From Isosphaeraceae bacterium (lineage in GTDB: Bacteria > Planctomycetota > Planctomycetia > Isosphaerales > Isosphaeraceae), in contig BPJS01000001.1 of assembly GCA_026004735.1 (NCBI GenBank), positions 1,240,001 through 1,304,000 on the forward strand: a DNA stretch of 64,000 nucleotides, given 5' to 3'. The translations under genes were made by a program, and so were the position numbers. Under the pieces are notes generated by a model. The model saw only the letters and a program-made list of their open reading frames with translations, made no database searches and was not told the origin of the DNA. This document shows positions 16,881 to 25,798 of the stretch, piece after piece (positions within the stretch are counted from its first letter, which is position 1; every line of letters starts with the position of its first letter).

Positions 16881-17627
16881 CTATCGCCGCGCGGTGCTGG
16901 GCAGGAGGGCCTGGGCCTCCAGTTGTGCCCGGCGGCGAGGGGTCAGTGGTCGGGGTCCTGGGCGGATCCGGTCGGCGAGCGGGCCGGGGGGGTCGCTGTC
17001 GCGGTAACGGTAGGCCAGCCAGTCACGAAACCGTTCGGGGGAGTGGGGAAGCTGCTCGCGGCGAAGCCAGTCGGCGTATTCGTTGATTGGCTCGTGGAGT
17101 TTCTCTGGCCCAAGCAGCGGCACATGGGCATGGCGGAGGCTGAATCCGCGGCGGGCGAGCTCGGGGGCTTCGTTGCGTTTCATCAGATAGTACAAAGTTG
17201 CGGCCAGCCCGGTGCGGTCGGCACCCTGCTTGCAGTGGATCAGTAGGGGGTAGGGGGCGTGGTCGAGGACGTCGAGGATGGCCAACAGCTCCTGGCGGCC
17301 GGGTCGTTCGGTCGCGCTCAGCGGGACGTCGTAGAAGTGCACGCCGTGCCGGCGGGCGGTTTGGACCTCGTCGGCATAGAACGGGTCGTCCGGGGAGCCG
17401 CCGCGAAGGTTAAGGATCGAGGCGATTTGATACACGCGGATTTGGTGGGCCAGTTCCTCGTGAGGCTGCGCGCTGCGGTAGACTCGGCCGGGGTCGACCA
17501 CTCCCCAGTTGTTCTCAAACAGAGGGATTCGGAAAAGCCAGACGGTGGCCAACACGGCTATCGCCAGACCCGTCAGGAGGATCAGGCGTCTCGGTGACCT
17601 AGAGCCTGAAGCAGAACGGTTGCCCAT
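16881..17627 (-). CDS. Membrane-anchored tyrosine/dual-specificity phosphatase-like protein
   Basis: A 248-residue protein with one N-terminal transmembrane helix (about 15-37) and a cysteine phosphatase domain. The conserved start is VVDPGRVYRSAQP, then ILNLRGGSPDD, and the catalytic P-loop is HCKQGADRTG (CX5R). Members of this group dephosphorylate phosphotyrosine, phosphoinositides or inositol phosphates. The C-terminal tail contains SPERFRDWLAYRYR and is basic. The reading frame stays open upstream to 17942, but those residues look non-coding and lie over a palindrome, so I place the start at the ATG at 17627. Confidence 0.85.
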   Translation of the reverse strand: MGNRSASGSRSPRRLILLTGLAIAVLATVWLFRIPLFENNWGVVDPGRVYRSAQPHEELAHQIRVYQIASILNLRGGSPDDPFYADEVQTARRHGVHFYDVPLSATERPGRQELLAILDVLDHAPYPLLIHCKQGADRTGLAATLYYLMKRNEAPELARRGFSLRHAHVPLLGPEKLHEPINEYADWLRREQLPHSPERFRDWLAYRYRDSDPPGPLADRIRPGPRPLTPRRRAQLEAQALLPSTARR

Positions 17628-18039
17628 GATCGTCCCGGGTCCGGCGGTCCCATTCCTGCGCTCGAAGCCGGGACCAAGGCCGGGTGTTCCCACGCGGTGG
17701 TCGCCGACTGGTTGCTGGTATCGGTCGGAGGAGGTTTCGTCAATGCCGGTCGGTGCGGAGGTCGACTGGACTGAGGATCGGGTTCTGTGGCCCGTGGTGG
17801 TTGTGCGGGGACGAGGCTCCAGCGGGTGATCTTCCAAGTTAACCTGGAAGAACCTGGAAACCGGAGAGCGACGAGCGCCGTCGATTGGTATATCCGATGA
17901 ATCGATCATCGCTGCGTCCAAGCCCTGGCTCGGGCGGAGCAACAGGCTAGCGGCTTCCGGGTCGCCGCGATTTGATCCGAGCCGCCCGGACGGCCGGTTG
18001 ACCGCCTCGGCCAGACTGCTATCATAGGGTCGATCCTTG
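17628..18039. other. Intergenic region with operator-like palindrome
   Basis: About 410 bp between the phosphatase gene and tRNA-Ser. It holds the near-perfect palindrome TTCCAAGTTAACCTGGAA (17832-17849) overlapping a direct repeat AACCTGGAA (17841-17849 and 17851-17859, one helical turn apart), and the tRNA promoter at the right end. I see no gene. Confidence 0.45.
17998..18025 (+). promoter_or_regulatory. Promoter of tRNA-Ser
   Basis: -35 TTGACC (17998-18003), 16-bp spacer, -10 TATCAT (18020-18025), ending 14 nt before the tRNA. Confidence 0.65.
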
Positions 18040-18128
18040 GGAGAGGTGGCTGAGTGGTCGAAAGCGACGGTTTGCTAAACCGTTAGGTGGGGAAACCTGC
18101 CTCGCGGGTTCGAATCCCGCCCTCTCCG
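18040..18128 (+). tRNA. tRNA-Ser (anticodon GCT)
   Basis: An 89-nt class II tRNA. The acceptor stem is GGAGAGG/CCTCTCC with discriminator G. The D-arm reads GTGGCTGAGTGGTCGAAAGC, the anticodon stem ACGGT/ACCGT encloses the loop TTGCTAA, a long variable arm (GTGGGGAAACCTGC) follows and the T-arm is CGGGTTCGAATCCCG. The anticodon GCT reads AGC/AGU. CCA is not encoded. Confidence 0.95.
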
Positions 18129-18854
18129 CTGACCGAGAACGGACTGTGCGGAAGGCGTTTCCTTAGGCCGTCGGCTGAGCGGTCGCCGGTTTTGTGTTCC
18201 CCTCCTCCGTGCCACGAGAGAGAGTCGCCGGCCGGAACGGGAGCGTGCCCAGATGGGCTCGGACCGGCATGTCGGCCCGGGGCAATCGCTACGGGTAGCC
18301 CAGTCACTGGATTGGTCGGAGGTGGACTCAAGAGGCCGGCCCGGGCGGCTGGCCGCGCTCTTCCACGAACGACGGGGTCGGAGAGGTGGTCTCCAGAGGC
18401 GCCAGCTCTGAGTCGGATCGTGAGGCCGGATGAATCAGCCCACGATGCCCGTAAGGGCAATAGCGGGATAACCCAGGGTTTCCTGGTCCGTTCGTTGCAC
18501 GACGCACCCGCGGCGCGCGCGACCTTGGCTCGATCGGTTTATGTTAACGTCCGCTTGAGCCCAAACTCCCAGCAACTCCAGCGCGGACTGCGGTTGCTCG
18601 ATCACCGGCTCGAGCGACGGCTTTTCCAAGCCGACGTCCTCGCCTTCTGAGGCGTGCTTCGCCACGGTGACGCCAAGGCGACCCATCCCCGCCGTTGCGG
18701 GGCTTGTGGCGTAGCCGATACCGGACAAGGCCGCTTGGGTCTCGGACGGGCGGCGCCATCTCGGCCCGGCCTGGTGTCGGACCGGGTGGCCCCCAAGCCG
18801 GGCTGAGGAGAAAAGCGTGGATTGAGACCGGGCCGCGATGGGACAGCGTGGAGG
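18129..18854. other. Long stretch without a recognisable gene
   Basis: 726 bp between tRNA-Ser and the DUF1552 gene. Open frames exist on both strands (one begins inside the tRNA) but none has a recognisable protein, a ribosome binding site or consistent codon use. Confidence 0.5.
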
Positions 18855-20168
18855 TCAGGTCAGGTCGTGGAGGGGGCCGTCGCCGCAGAAGTCGGGATTG
18901 CCAAACCGCTCGATGCGATGCCCGAAGCCGTGCGCTAGGGCCAGGAGCAGCCGGTTGTGCGGGACTTTGCGGTACTTGAGCGAGCGACCCATGCGGAAGT
19001 CGAGTCCGCCGCCGACCAGGACGAAGGGGATGTTGTCCAGGGTATGGGAATTCCCCTTGCCCAGCTCGTTGGTCCAGATGATCAGGGTGTTGTCGAGCAG
19101 CGAGCCGTCGCCGCCCGGCTCAGGGGTGTCGGCGAGCTTCTGGGCTAGGTAGGCCAGTTGCTCGCAGTACCAGCGGTTGATGCGGGTCAGTTTGTCCTGA
19201 GCCTCGGCGTTGCTATCTGGTTCGTGGGAGAGCTCGTGCTGGCCCTCGCTGATGCCGAGCCAGGTCATGCGTGCCTGACCGACCGAGTTGGTGAGCTGGA
19301 GGGTGGCGACGCGGCAAAAGTCGGCCGCCAGGCTCTGAACCATCAAGTCGATCTGCATCCGCGTGATCGTCGGCATGTTGTCATTTTGTCGCTTCACCCC
19401 CGGCTCGATCTCTGGCACTGGGTGGTCGCGGCCGGTGTCGGCGGCTAGCTCCTGCTCGAGCTCGCGGACGAAGGTGGCGTGCTCTTCGAGCAGCCGGCGG
19501 TCCTCGACGCTGACCAAAGGCTCGATCTTCGCGAAATCCTCCTGCAACTCGTCGAGGACGCTCCGCAGGCTCTCCTGATCCTGACGGCGACCATAGAGTT
19601 TCTGGAACATCTGGTAGGGGTCGTCGATTGGGGCAATCGGCTTATTGGGTCCGGCGTAGACCATGCGAGTCCAGGTGTCGGCCCGTTCGGGAACCATGAC
19701 GCCGAACTCGAGGGAGCCAAACCGGGTCCGGGTCGCCTCCTGGGACTGGAGGAAGTTCTTGATTTCCTGGTCGATCGAGATTCCGCTGGCCCAGCCAGCC
19801 GGTGTGTCCGAGCCGCCCTGGATGTTGCCGGGGAAAAGCTCGATACCGGTCAACAGGCAGCCCATACCCCGCATGTGGTTGTCGCCATCGCCGCGGAGCT
19901 TATCGCAGACGCCATGAAGGATTAGGGTCCGGTCCTTCAGCGGCTCGAGCGGTTTGAGGCTTTCCTTGAGCGTAAAGTCGGAACCGGTCTGGTCCGGCCA
20001 AAAGGTGTCGGGCACAACACCATCGGGGCTGAAGACGATGATCAGCCGTTGCTTACGTGCGGATTGGTTGGCAAAGCCGAGACTGGGCAAATTGAGGATG
20101 AAGGGCACGGCGGCGGCACGCAGGCCGAGGTCGCGGAGGAACTGACGGCGATGGCGGGGACGATTCAT
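18855..20168 (-). CDS. DUF1552 family exported protein
   Basis: A 437-residue planctomycete DUF1552 protein. The N-terminus has a Tat-like signal ([18 protein letters not shown]). The body contains the family features [40 protein letters not shown] and [20 protein letters not shown], resembling a distant alkaline-phosphatase/sulfatase-like fold (DUF1501/DUF1552 group). Function is unknown. It lies 81 bp downstream of the DUF1592 cytochrome gene, the standard partner in planctomycetes and myxobacteria. The two probably act together in the envelope. Confidence 0.9.
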   Translation of the reverse strand: MNRPRHRRQFLRDLGLRAAAVPFILNLPSLGFANQSARKQRLIIVFSPDGVVPDTFWPDQTGSDFTLKESLKPLEPLKDRTLILHGVCDKLRGDGDNHMRGMGCLLTGIELFPGNIQGGSDTPAGWASGISIDQEIKNFLQSQEATRTRFGSLEFGVMVPERADTWTRMVYAGPNKPIAPIDDPYQMFQKLYGRRQDQESLRSVLDELQEDFAKIEPLVSVEDRRLLEEHATFVRELEQELAADTGRDHPVPEIEPGVKRQNDNMPTITRMQIDLMVQSLAADFCRVATLQLTNSVGQARMTWLGISEGQHELSHEPDSNAEAQDKLTRINRWYCEQLAYLAQKLADTPEPGGDGSLLDNTLIIWTNELGKGNSHTLDNIPFVLVGGGLDFRMGRSLKYRKVPHNRLLLALAHGFGHRIERFGNPDFCGDGPLHDLT

Positions 20169-20249
20169 CGTTCAACGCTCCGTGACAGTCTGGTTCCGGC
20201 CAGGAGTGGCCGACGGGCATGGCTTGAGAAGGAGATCGGTGAGAGTCGG

Positions 20250-22622
20250 TTACTGGGACGCACGGGGAGGCTGGGAGGCCGGGCTGGCCGCGGCCGTCAG
20301 GGACCCAGGCTCAACAGTGGGCGGCAGGGCCGCCGAAGCCGCGATCCAGGCGACCAGCTTGCGGAGGTTGTAACCCTCGGCGACGAACCGGGAGGTGAGC
20401 TCGGTGGTCCGAGCCGGACCGAAGGCCCGGATCGGCTGCTTGACCATATGGTGGAACAGTTGAGTGACCAGGGCACGAGGAACCTCTTCGCTTGACGCCA
20501 GATATTCGCCCAAGGCGCGTGCCCCGTTGAGAGGCACTTCGGTTCCCTCGCGCGTCTGATAATGGCCGGAGGCGTCGATCGGTTTGCCGCGCTCCTCGGT
20601 ACGGAATCGGCCGGCGGCGTCGAATTTTTCCAGAGTAAAGCCGAGCGGGTTGATCAATCCGTGGCAGGACATGCAGGATTCGGGACTGGTTTGGAGGGCG
20701 ACGCGTTCCCGGGTCGTCAGGTCGGGGTGGAGATCGGGAGCTAGGGGAGCGGCGGCCTCGGGAGGTGGTCGCAACGACCGGCCGAGAACCGAGCGCGAGA
20801 GAAAGACGCCGCGATGGATCGGCGAACTGGTGGAGGTGTAGGCCAGATTGGCCAGGATGTAGGGGTGGGTGAGGACGCCGGCGCGTTCCTCGGGCTGGAT
20901 CCGCAGTTTTTGGAACGGGGCGTCGGGCGGCAGATCAACGCCGTAGAACGCAGCCAGCCGTCCGTTGAGGTAAAGGTCATCGGCCAAGAGCAAGCGGCGG
21001 AAGTCGGCCGGTTCGCTATCGAGCACTTCGTCGAGCGTCATCTCGAGCGAGGCGTGGAGGTCGGTTGTCAGCGTCTGGTCGAACCCGGGGAACGCGTTGG
21101 AATCCTTAACAAGCTCGGGAATCGGGTCGAGCTTGAGCCAGCGGAGGAAAAATTCTCGCAGTTTGGAGCGGGTTCGGAGATCGGCGACCATCCGCTCGGC
21201 CTGGGCCGCGATCTGTTCAGGGGTTTGCAACGCCTGGCCCGCGGCCGCTTCGAGCAACGCCTGGTCGGGGAGCGAATCCCAGAGAGTAAATGATAAGCGG
21301 CTGGCGACGTCGTAGGGGTCGGACGAGGCCTGGCCTAGTTCGCGGTAGAGAAACCGGGGCGATTTGAGGATCGCCAAGAGCGCGCGGCGGCACGCCTGGT
21401 CGGGGTTGGGTGCTTCCTGGAAAATCCGGTCGATGTAGAGCTGCCGAAGCTCGGGATCGAGGGGACGGCGGAATGCCCGCTCGGCGAGCCGCTGGGCGAA
21501 GGCCTGGAGCTTATGACTCCGGTCGGGAGCGTTCTCCTGAGTTCCGGCCAGATCGTCGATCCGACCCATGACGAACGCGACGAAGTTGATGGCCGCGTCG
21601 GTCGTGGCCTGATCCCAGGCTTTGGAGATGGACGTTCCGCGTTCGTAGCCCATGCTGCGGTCGTCGGGGGGAAAGGCCTCTGCCACGACGTAGGTCGGCG
21701 AGACTCTGCGCGAACGGAGGTGGCGGCTCGAGATCACCTCCTCGGCAAGCCCTGGTCGCTGCCAGAGCAGGGAGATCGACGCCGGCTTCGAGGGTGGTTT
21801 TTCCTTCTGTTTTTTGGAGTCGTCCACCCCTTGCTTGGCTTTGGAGAATTCGAGCCGCAGCGGGTAAGCTCGGCCGCCTAGGAGGCTGATTGTGGCGCGG
21901 TATTCGGTGTCATCGCCGCTCTTGACCCAGGCGTCGATCAACGGGGTGCGGTTGTCGTTGAGGTAGAGCCGGGCGGCGTGGTCAGTTCGAATGATCAGCT
22001 CGTACTCTCCGGTATCGGGCGCCAGCAGCGAACCTTCCCAGCGGATCGAGAACTCGTGGGGCTCGAACTGGTCGTTGCCGGGGTTGGGGCTTTCGGTGCC
22101 GAAGTCGAAGTGGACCTGGGGATCGACCCGCTCGATGATCCGATTGTCGTTGCGGATGCGCCGACCTTTGAAATAGTGGGCCGTCAATCCGGGTTCACCG
22201 TCGAAGGTGACCGGCTCACCGGGGGGTCGGAGCAGGTCGGCCATGACGTTGCGGTATTGTCGGACGGTCAGTCTCGACAATTCGATCCGGGGGGCGGCGC
22301 GTCGGATCTGGGCCGCTGGGGAGTAAAACGTCTGGTGGACAAATTCGGCCACCTGAGCGGCTTCCTCGGCGGAGAGGCTGCCCGGGTCGTCGGCTGGCAT
22401 CGTTTTCTGGATCAGCCGCGCGAGCTGTCCGACCGAACGTTCCCCGACCAACGGGTGAGGATACTCGGTCGGCGTTCCTTGGCCATCGGCGCCATGGCAG
22501 GAAGCGCACCGCTCGGCATAGAGCTTCTCGCCGCCGGAATCCTGCGCCCAGGAGAGGCCGCTCCCAAGTCCGATCAGACTCCCAACCAAGACGCGACGAA
22601 GCCAGCACGCAAGACTCGACAT
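20250..22622 (-). CDS. DUF1592/DUF1588 cytochrome c protein with PA14-like domain
   Basis: A 790-residue exported protein. A signal peptide (about 1-26) leads to a cytochrome c domain with CASCH at 39-43, then DUF1587 (LSRLTVRQYRNVMADLL). A PA14-like beta domain follows (LTAHYFKGRRI to WEGSLLAPDTGEYELIIRT), a carbohydrate-binding type often inserted in this family. DUF1595, DUF1592 and DUF1588 (HPYILANLAYTSTSSPIHRG) come next, a second heme motif CMSCHG, and DUF1585 at the end. The role is unproven; such proteins have been linked to extracellular polymer breakdown. An open frame continues upstream to 22769 but the signal peptide fixes the ATG at 22622. It is followed by the DUF1552 gene. Confidence 0.92.
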   Translation of the reverse strand: MSSLACWLRRVLVGSLIGLGSGLSWAQDSGGEKLYAERCASCHGADGQGTPTEYPHPLVGERSVGQLARLIQKTMPADDPGSLSAEEAAQVAEFVHQTFYSPAAQIRRAAPRIELSRLTVRQYRNVMADLLRPPGEPVTFDGEPGLTAHYFKGRRIRNDNRIIERVDPQVHFDFGTESPNPGNDQFEPHEFSIRWEGSLLAPDTGEYELIIRTDHAARLYLNDNRTPLIDAWVKSGDDTEYRATISLLGGRAYPLRLEFSKAKQGVDDSKKQKEKPPSKPASISLLWQRPGLAEEVISSRHLRSRRVSPTYVVAEAFPPDDRSMGYERGTSISKAWDQATTDAAINFVAFVMGRIDDLAGTQENAPDRSHKLQAFAQRLAERAFRRPLDPELRQLYIDRIFQEAPNPDQACRRALLAILKSPRFLYRELGQASSDPYDVASRLSFTLWDSLPDQALLEAAAGQALQTPEQIAAQAERMVADLRTRSKLREFFLRWLKLDPIPELVKDSNAFPGFDQTLTTDLHASLEMTLDEVLDSEPADFRRLLLADDLYLNGRLAAFYGVDLPPDAPFQKLRIQPEERAGVLTHPYILANLAYTSTSSPIHRGVFLSRSVLGRSLRPPPEAAAPLAPDLHPDLTTRERVALQTSPESCMSCHGLINPLGFTLEKFDAAGRFRTEERGKPIDASGHYQTREGTEVPLNGARALGEYLASSEEVPRALVTQLFHHMVKQPIRAFGPARTTELTSRFVAEGYNLRKLVAWIAASAALPPTVEPGSLTAAASPASQPPRASQ

Positions 22623-23047
22623 GGCGTCACCTGAGGCCAGAGAGCGCGGGGCTCGGTCCAGGGGGCGTCCGCGATGGTGGGTCGGTCTGGAGGCAGGGCA
22701 ACCGCGTCGATTAATCAGGGCGGCGAGACGGGAGGGACCACCCCAGACGGTTGCGGTGACCGGACCCAACCATCACTTGGAGCTGGTGGGGAACCAACCT
22801 CGTCAGGCAGGAGGTGATGTAAAACAAATCTCCTACCCAGAACCTTATCGTACAAACCCAGACCGGTGCCGGCAAGCGATTGCTGGCCGATCGAGCGTCG
22901 CCGGGGTGAATTAAGGCCGATCAAACTTGAGCCGGCTCGGCCAATGCGGCCACGTCCCCGATAGGATGGCAATTGGGGGACGACTGGGTCGACTCGAGTT
23001 TTTACGGCGACCGGGCCGGAGCCTGGCGCTGGGGTAAAAGCGGGCAA
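22623..23047. other. Intergenic region upstream of the DUF1592 gene
   Basis: About 425 bp between the cytochrome gene (-) and tRNA-Leu (-). Nothing recognisable. The minus frame running from the tRNA into this region is a known type of false ORF. Confidence 0.5.
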
Positions 23048-23134
23048 TGCCGAAGAGAGGAGTCGAACCTCCACGGGCTTTAAAGGCCCACTAGGACCTG
23101 AACCTAGCGCGTCTGCCAATTCCGCCACTTCGGC
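23048..23134 (-). tRNA. tRNA-Leu (anticodon CAG)
   Basis: An 87-nt class II tRNA on the minus strand. The acceptor stem is GCCGAAG/CTTCGGC with discriminator A. The anticodon stem CTAGG/CCTAG encloses TTCAGGT, giving anticodon CAG for CUG codons. A long variable arm and a T-arm with GGTTCGACTCC are present. CCA is not encoded. Confidence 0.95.
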
Positions 23135-23149
23135 AACAATGTGTGATTC

Positions 23150-23178
23150 TTTATCGCTCCCCGGATGCTTGAAGTCAA
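23150..23178 (-). promoter_or_regulatory. Promoter of tRNA-Leu
   Basis: On the minus strand, -35 TTGACT (23173-23178), 17-bp spacer, -10 GATAAA (23150-23155), 15 nt before the tRNA 5' end. Confidence 0.65.
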
Positions 23179-23311
23179 GCGGGGCCTGCGGCGAGCGGTT
23201 TTGGCGAGTCGAGAGGGGGGCGCGTCGGCTTCATTGCCGGCGATCTCGGGATAGAATGAGCATGCCGAGGCGAGCCCGTCGAGCGGGGCCTTTGGTCTGG
23301 AGCGGCTCAAC

Positions 23312-23340
23312 TTGACGCGGGCGAAGTATCCTGGTACTTC
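23312..23340 (+). promoter_or_regulatory. Possible promoter of the secreted protein gene
   Basis: -35 TTGACG (23312-23317), 17-bp spacer and a weak -10 TACTTC (23335-23340), about 60 bp before the ATG at 23402. Confidence 0.35.
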
Positions 23341-23401
23341 AAAACCAGTTGCCGCGGGGGCGTTCGACGTCCCGATTCCGAATCCGAGAGGAGCAGCGAC
23401 G

Positions 23402-24214
23402 ATGATCAGGCAGAGGGTTCGGGCTTCGGGAACCGCGGGGACCACAGCGGTGGGCCTAGCCCTGATGCTGGCCCTTCCCGCGTGGGTTGCGGGGCAAGAC
23501 GAGCCGGCCCAGCCCGGCCCAGGTCCCGACCCGATTCCCGAGTTTCGTCTCGAAACGCTGCCGACGATCCCCACTCGGCGGGAGGCTCCCGGACCGAATT
23601 GGGTCGTCGCGGATTCGGCGGTGCTGCCCAAAGACCGGGATCAGATCTGGGTTCTGGAGTTTTCCTACAAGCCGGTTCGGCTGATCGAGGTGGAGATTCC
23701 CGGCAAGGGGCGACGGCTGGTTCACTACCTCTACTACAAAGTGGTCAATCGAACGGGTCAGCCGCGTAAGTTTGTGCCGCAGTTCACGTTGGTGACTGAC
23801 GAAGGGAAACGGCACGAGGACGTTGTGCTGCCGGTGGCGGTGCGTAAGATCCAGGCCAAAGAGGATCCGAGCAAGCCGCTGCTGGGTGCGGTGACGATCA
23901 TGGGAGAGATTCCGCCGAGCACCAAGGATGGGATTGATGATGCGGTCTACGGGGTGGCGATCTGGGATGACGTGGATTTCCGGGCCGACTCGTTCAAGGT
24001 CTACGTCCGTGGATTGTCGGATGGATATCAGGAAGTCGTTCCACCCGACGGCGGGCCGCCCTTTACGCGTTATAAAGCGCTCAGGTTGGACTTCGACCGC
24101 CCGGGCGATGAGCGGAACCCGACAAGCCGGGAGATTCGCCTCGCGGATCCGCCTTGGGAATGGGTCTACTATCCGGAGTTGCCGGCCGCGGGCGGTGCGG
24201 TCTCGCGTCGGTGA
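23402..24214 (+). CDS. Secreted protein of unknown function
   Basis: A 270-residue exported protein. A signal peptide ends near residue 32 (LALMLALPAWVAGQ), followed by a Pro-rich linker and a beta-rich domain with IWVLEFSYKPVRLIEVEIPG, HYLYYKVVNRTGQPRKFVPQ and YGVAIWDDVDFRADSFKVYV. It looks like an immunoglobulin-like or beta-sandwich fold of a kind common in planctomycete secretomes, but I cannot name the family. The ATG at 23402 is preceded by GAGAGGAG. It stands alone, tail to tail with queC 26 bp away. Confidence 0.8.
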   Translation: MIRQRVRASGTAGTTAVGLALMLALPAWVAGQDEPAQPGPGPDPIPEFRLETLPTIPTRREAPGPNWVVADSAVLPKDRDQIWVLEFSYKPVRLIEVEIPGKGRRLVHYLYYKVVNRTGQPRKFVPQFTLVTDEGKRHEDVVLPVAVRKIQAKEDPSKPLLGAVTIMGEIPPSTKDGIDDAVYGVAIWDDVDFRADSFKVYVRGLSDGYQEVVPPDGGPPFTRYKALRLDFDRPGDERNPTSREIRLADPPWEWVYYPELPAAGGAVSRR

Positions 24215-24240
24215 TCCGAGGCGTTCAGACTCGGCTCGGC

Positions 24241-24945
24241 TCAGACCGATAACCGTGTCTGATAGGGAGCCGGATCGGGGACGCCGGCGCGGGTGAATCC
24301 ATCGAGCCGGAGACGGCAGGAGTCGCACCGGCCGCAGGCCGTGCCCGCGGCGTCGGGATCGTAGCAGGAGTGGGTGAGGCTGTAGTCAACGCCGAGTTCG
24401 ATACCCCGGCGAATGATCTGGGCCTTGTCGAGCCGGAGCAGCGGGGCATGGACGACGAATCGTCCCCGGCCCTCGACGCCGGCGGCCGTCGCCAAGTTGG
24501 CGAGGTTTTGGAAGGCCTCGATGAACTCGGGACGGCAGTCCGGGTATCCGGAATAATCGAGGCAATTGACGCCGATATAAATGTCGTAGGCCCCGAGGGT
24601 TTCGGCCCAGGCCAGGGCCAGAGAGAGAAAGACGGTGTTGCGGGCTGGCACGTAGGTCGATGGGATGCCGGCCGTTGTCATCGCGTCGAGGTCGCGGTCG
24701 CGGGGTAAGTCGAGCGGTGCGGTGAGAGCACTTCCGCCGAAGGCGCGGAGATCGATTGGTAACTCGATGTGGCACGCGACCGCAAAGGCCCGGGCCACCC
24801 GGCGAGCGGCCTCGACTTCCACGGCGTGACGCTGGCCGTAGACGATGGTCAGGGCGTTCAGCTCATGACCGGCTGCCCGGGCCTCGGCCAGTGTGGTCGT
24901 CGAGTCCAGCCCGCCGCTGAGGAGGATCACCGCTGGAGATCGCAT
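24241..24945 (-). CDS. queC: 7-cyano-7-deazaguanine synthase QueC
   Basis: A 234-residue QueC, converting carboxy-deazaguanine to preQ0 with ATP and ammonia in queuosine biosynthesis. The PP-loop is [11 protein letters not shown] near residues 8-18. Family blocks include [35 protein letters not shown] and [20 protein letters not shown]. The C-terminal zinc site is SCYDP then CGRCDSC. A longer open frame extends to 25152, but homology begins at [12 protein letters not shown], so the start is 24945. No other que genes are nearby. Confidence 0.94.
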   Translation of the reverse strand: MRSPAVILLSGGLDSTTTLAEARAAGHELNALTIVYGQRHAVEVEAARRVARAFAVACHIELPIDLRAFGGSALTAPLDLPRDRDLDAMTTAGIPSTYVPARNTVFLSLALAWAETLGAYDIYIGVNCLDYSGYPDCRPEFIEAFQNLANLATAAGVEGRGRFVVHAPLLRLDKAQIIRRGIELGVDYSLTHSCYDPDAAGTACGRCDSCRLRLDGFTRAGVPDPAPYQTRLSV

Positions 24946-25361
24946 GACCACGAAGGTAGAGGACGCAGGGCCGCCGCAGCAAGTCCCCCCCCGGACGCGC
25001 CCGCGTGCGGAACGCTCGATGGGCCGGGCCGATGATGTCGGCTCCGGTGGCGTGATCCATCGGGGCGGGGGCCGGGATCCTGAGGCTATTGCGGAGCCGC
25101 AGGCCGATTCGTTGCTCGATCGCGGCGGGTGAGGGTTCTTTGAGAACGGCACCGAGCGCGACCGATTCGCTCGGAGGCTCAGAGGGCCGGGTCATCGGCG
25201 AACAGGGCAGGGCGGTTGTGACGAGTCGACGGGGACGGGACTTTTGAAATAAGCCGCTTCGTCACGGACCTCCCCTCGGCGCAGCCTTGGAGGTTGCGGC
25301 CTGGCATCGATCCAAAACGATCAAGATGAGGCAGCCGGAGCAACCGGCGAGGTTGCTGGAC
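24946..25361. other. Intergenic region between divergent queC and rpmA
   Basis: About 415 bp upstream of the rpmA promoter. It should carry the queC promoter. I see no gene; in particular rplU (L21), usual partner of rpmA, is not here. Confidence 0.5.
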
Positions 25362-25391
25362 TTGAGTCGATCGACTGCAAGGCGATACAAT
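25362..25391 (+). promoter_or_regulatory. Promoter of rpmA-obgE
   Basis: -35 TTGAGT (25362-25367), 18-bp spacer, -10 TACAAT (25386-25391), predicting a leader of about 75 nt before rpmA. Confidence 0.55.
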
Positions 25392-25474
25392 TTGCGGTTC
25401 GAATTGTGCTGGACGGCCGAGCGTTTGGGGCGTGCGTCCTGGAGACGCGGTTTGTCAGGATCGGAGAAGCGAAG

Positions 25475-25738
25475 ATGGCTCACAAGAAGGGTCAAGGCTC
25501 AAGCCGCAATGGTCGCGACTCGCAGGCGCAGCGGCTCGGCATCAAGCTTTTTGGCGGCCAGTTTTGTCGTGCCGGTAATATCCTCTGCCGGCAACGGGGA
25601 ACGCGATGGCATCCGGGCCGCAATGTGGGCTTGGGCCGTGACGACACGCTCTATGCCTTGGTGGACGGGGTCGTGAAGTTTGACCGTGGCGGCCGGCGGA
25701 TCAACGTGCTGCCCCACGAGGCGGCAGCTGCCCACTAA
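25475..25738 (+). CDS. rpmA: 50S ribosomal protein L27
   Basis: An 87-residue L27 of the large ribosomal subunit; its N-terminal tail reaches the peptidyl transferase centre. The typical start [16 protein letters not shown] and the blocks [16 protein letters not shown] and [17 protein letters not shown] are complete. No N-terminal cleavage extension of the Firmicutes type is present. GGAGAAG precedes the ATG; an upstream in-frame start at 25406 would add 23 residues foreign to the family. It is followed by obgE after 60 bp. Confidence 0.96.
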   Translation: MAHKKGQGSSRNGRDSQAQRLGIKLFGGQFCRAGNILCRQRGTRWHPGRNVGLGRDDTLYALVDGVVKFDRGGRRINVLPHEAAAAH

Positions 25739-25798
25739 GGCTGTATTCGTGGCTTGCCGACCGGCCGTCGACCTGTCGGCGGCCGGGGGGCAATGCTC

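Noticed and set aside
18087..18650. Plus-strand frame of 187 codons
   Set aside because: It starts within tRNA-Ser and has no recognisable protein sequence or ribosome binding site.
18435..18728. 97-codon minus-strand frame between tRNA-Ser and DUF1552
   Set aside because: No family, no ribosome binding site and no conserved pattern I can see; kept as intergenic.
22715..23128. Minus-strand frame starting MAELADALG
   Set aside because: It begins inside tRNA-Leu; the N-terminus is the well known false translation of that tRNA and the rest is low complexity.
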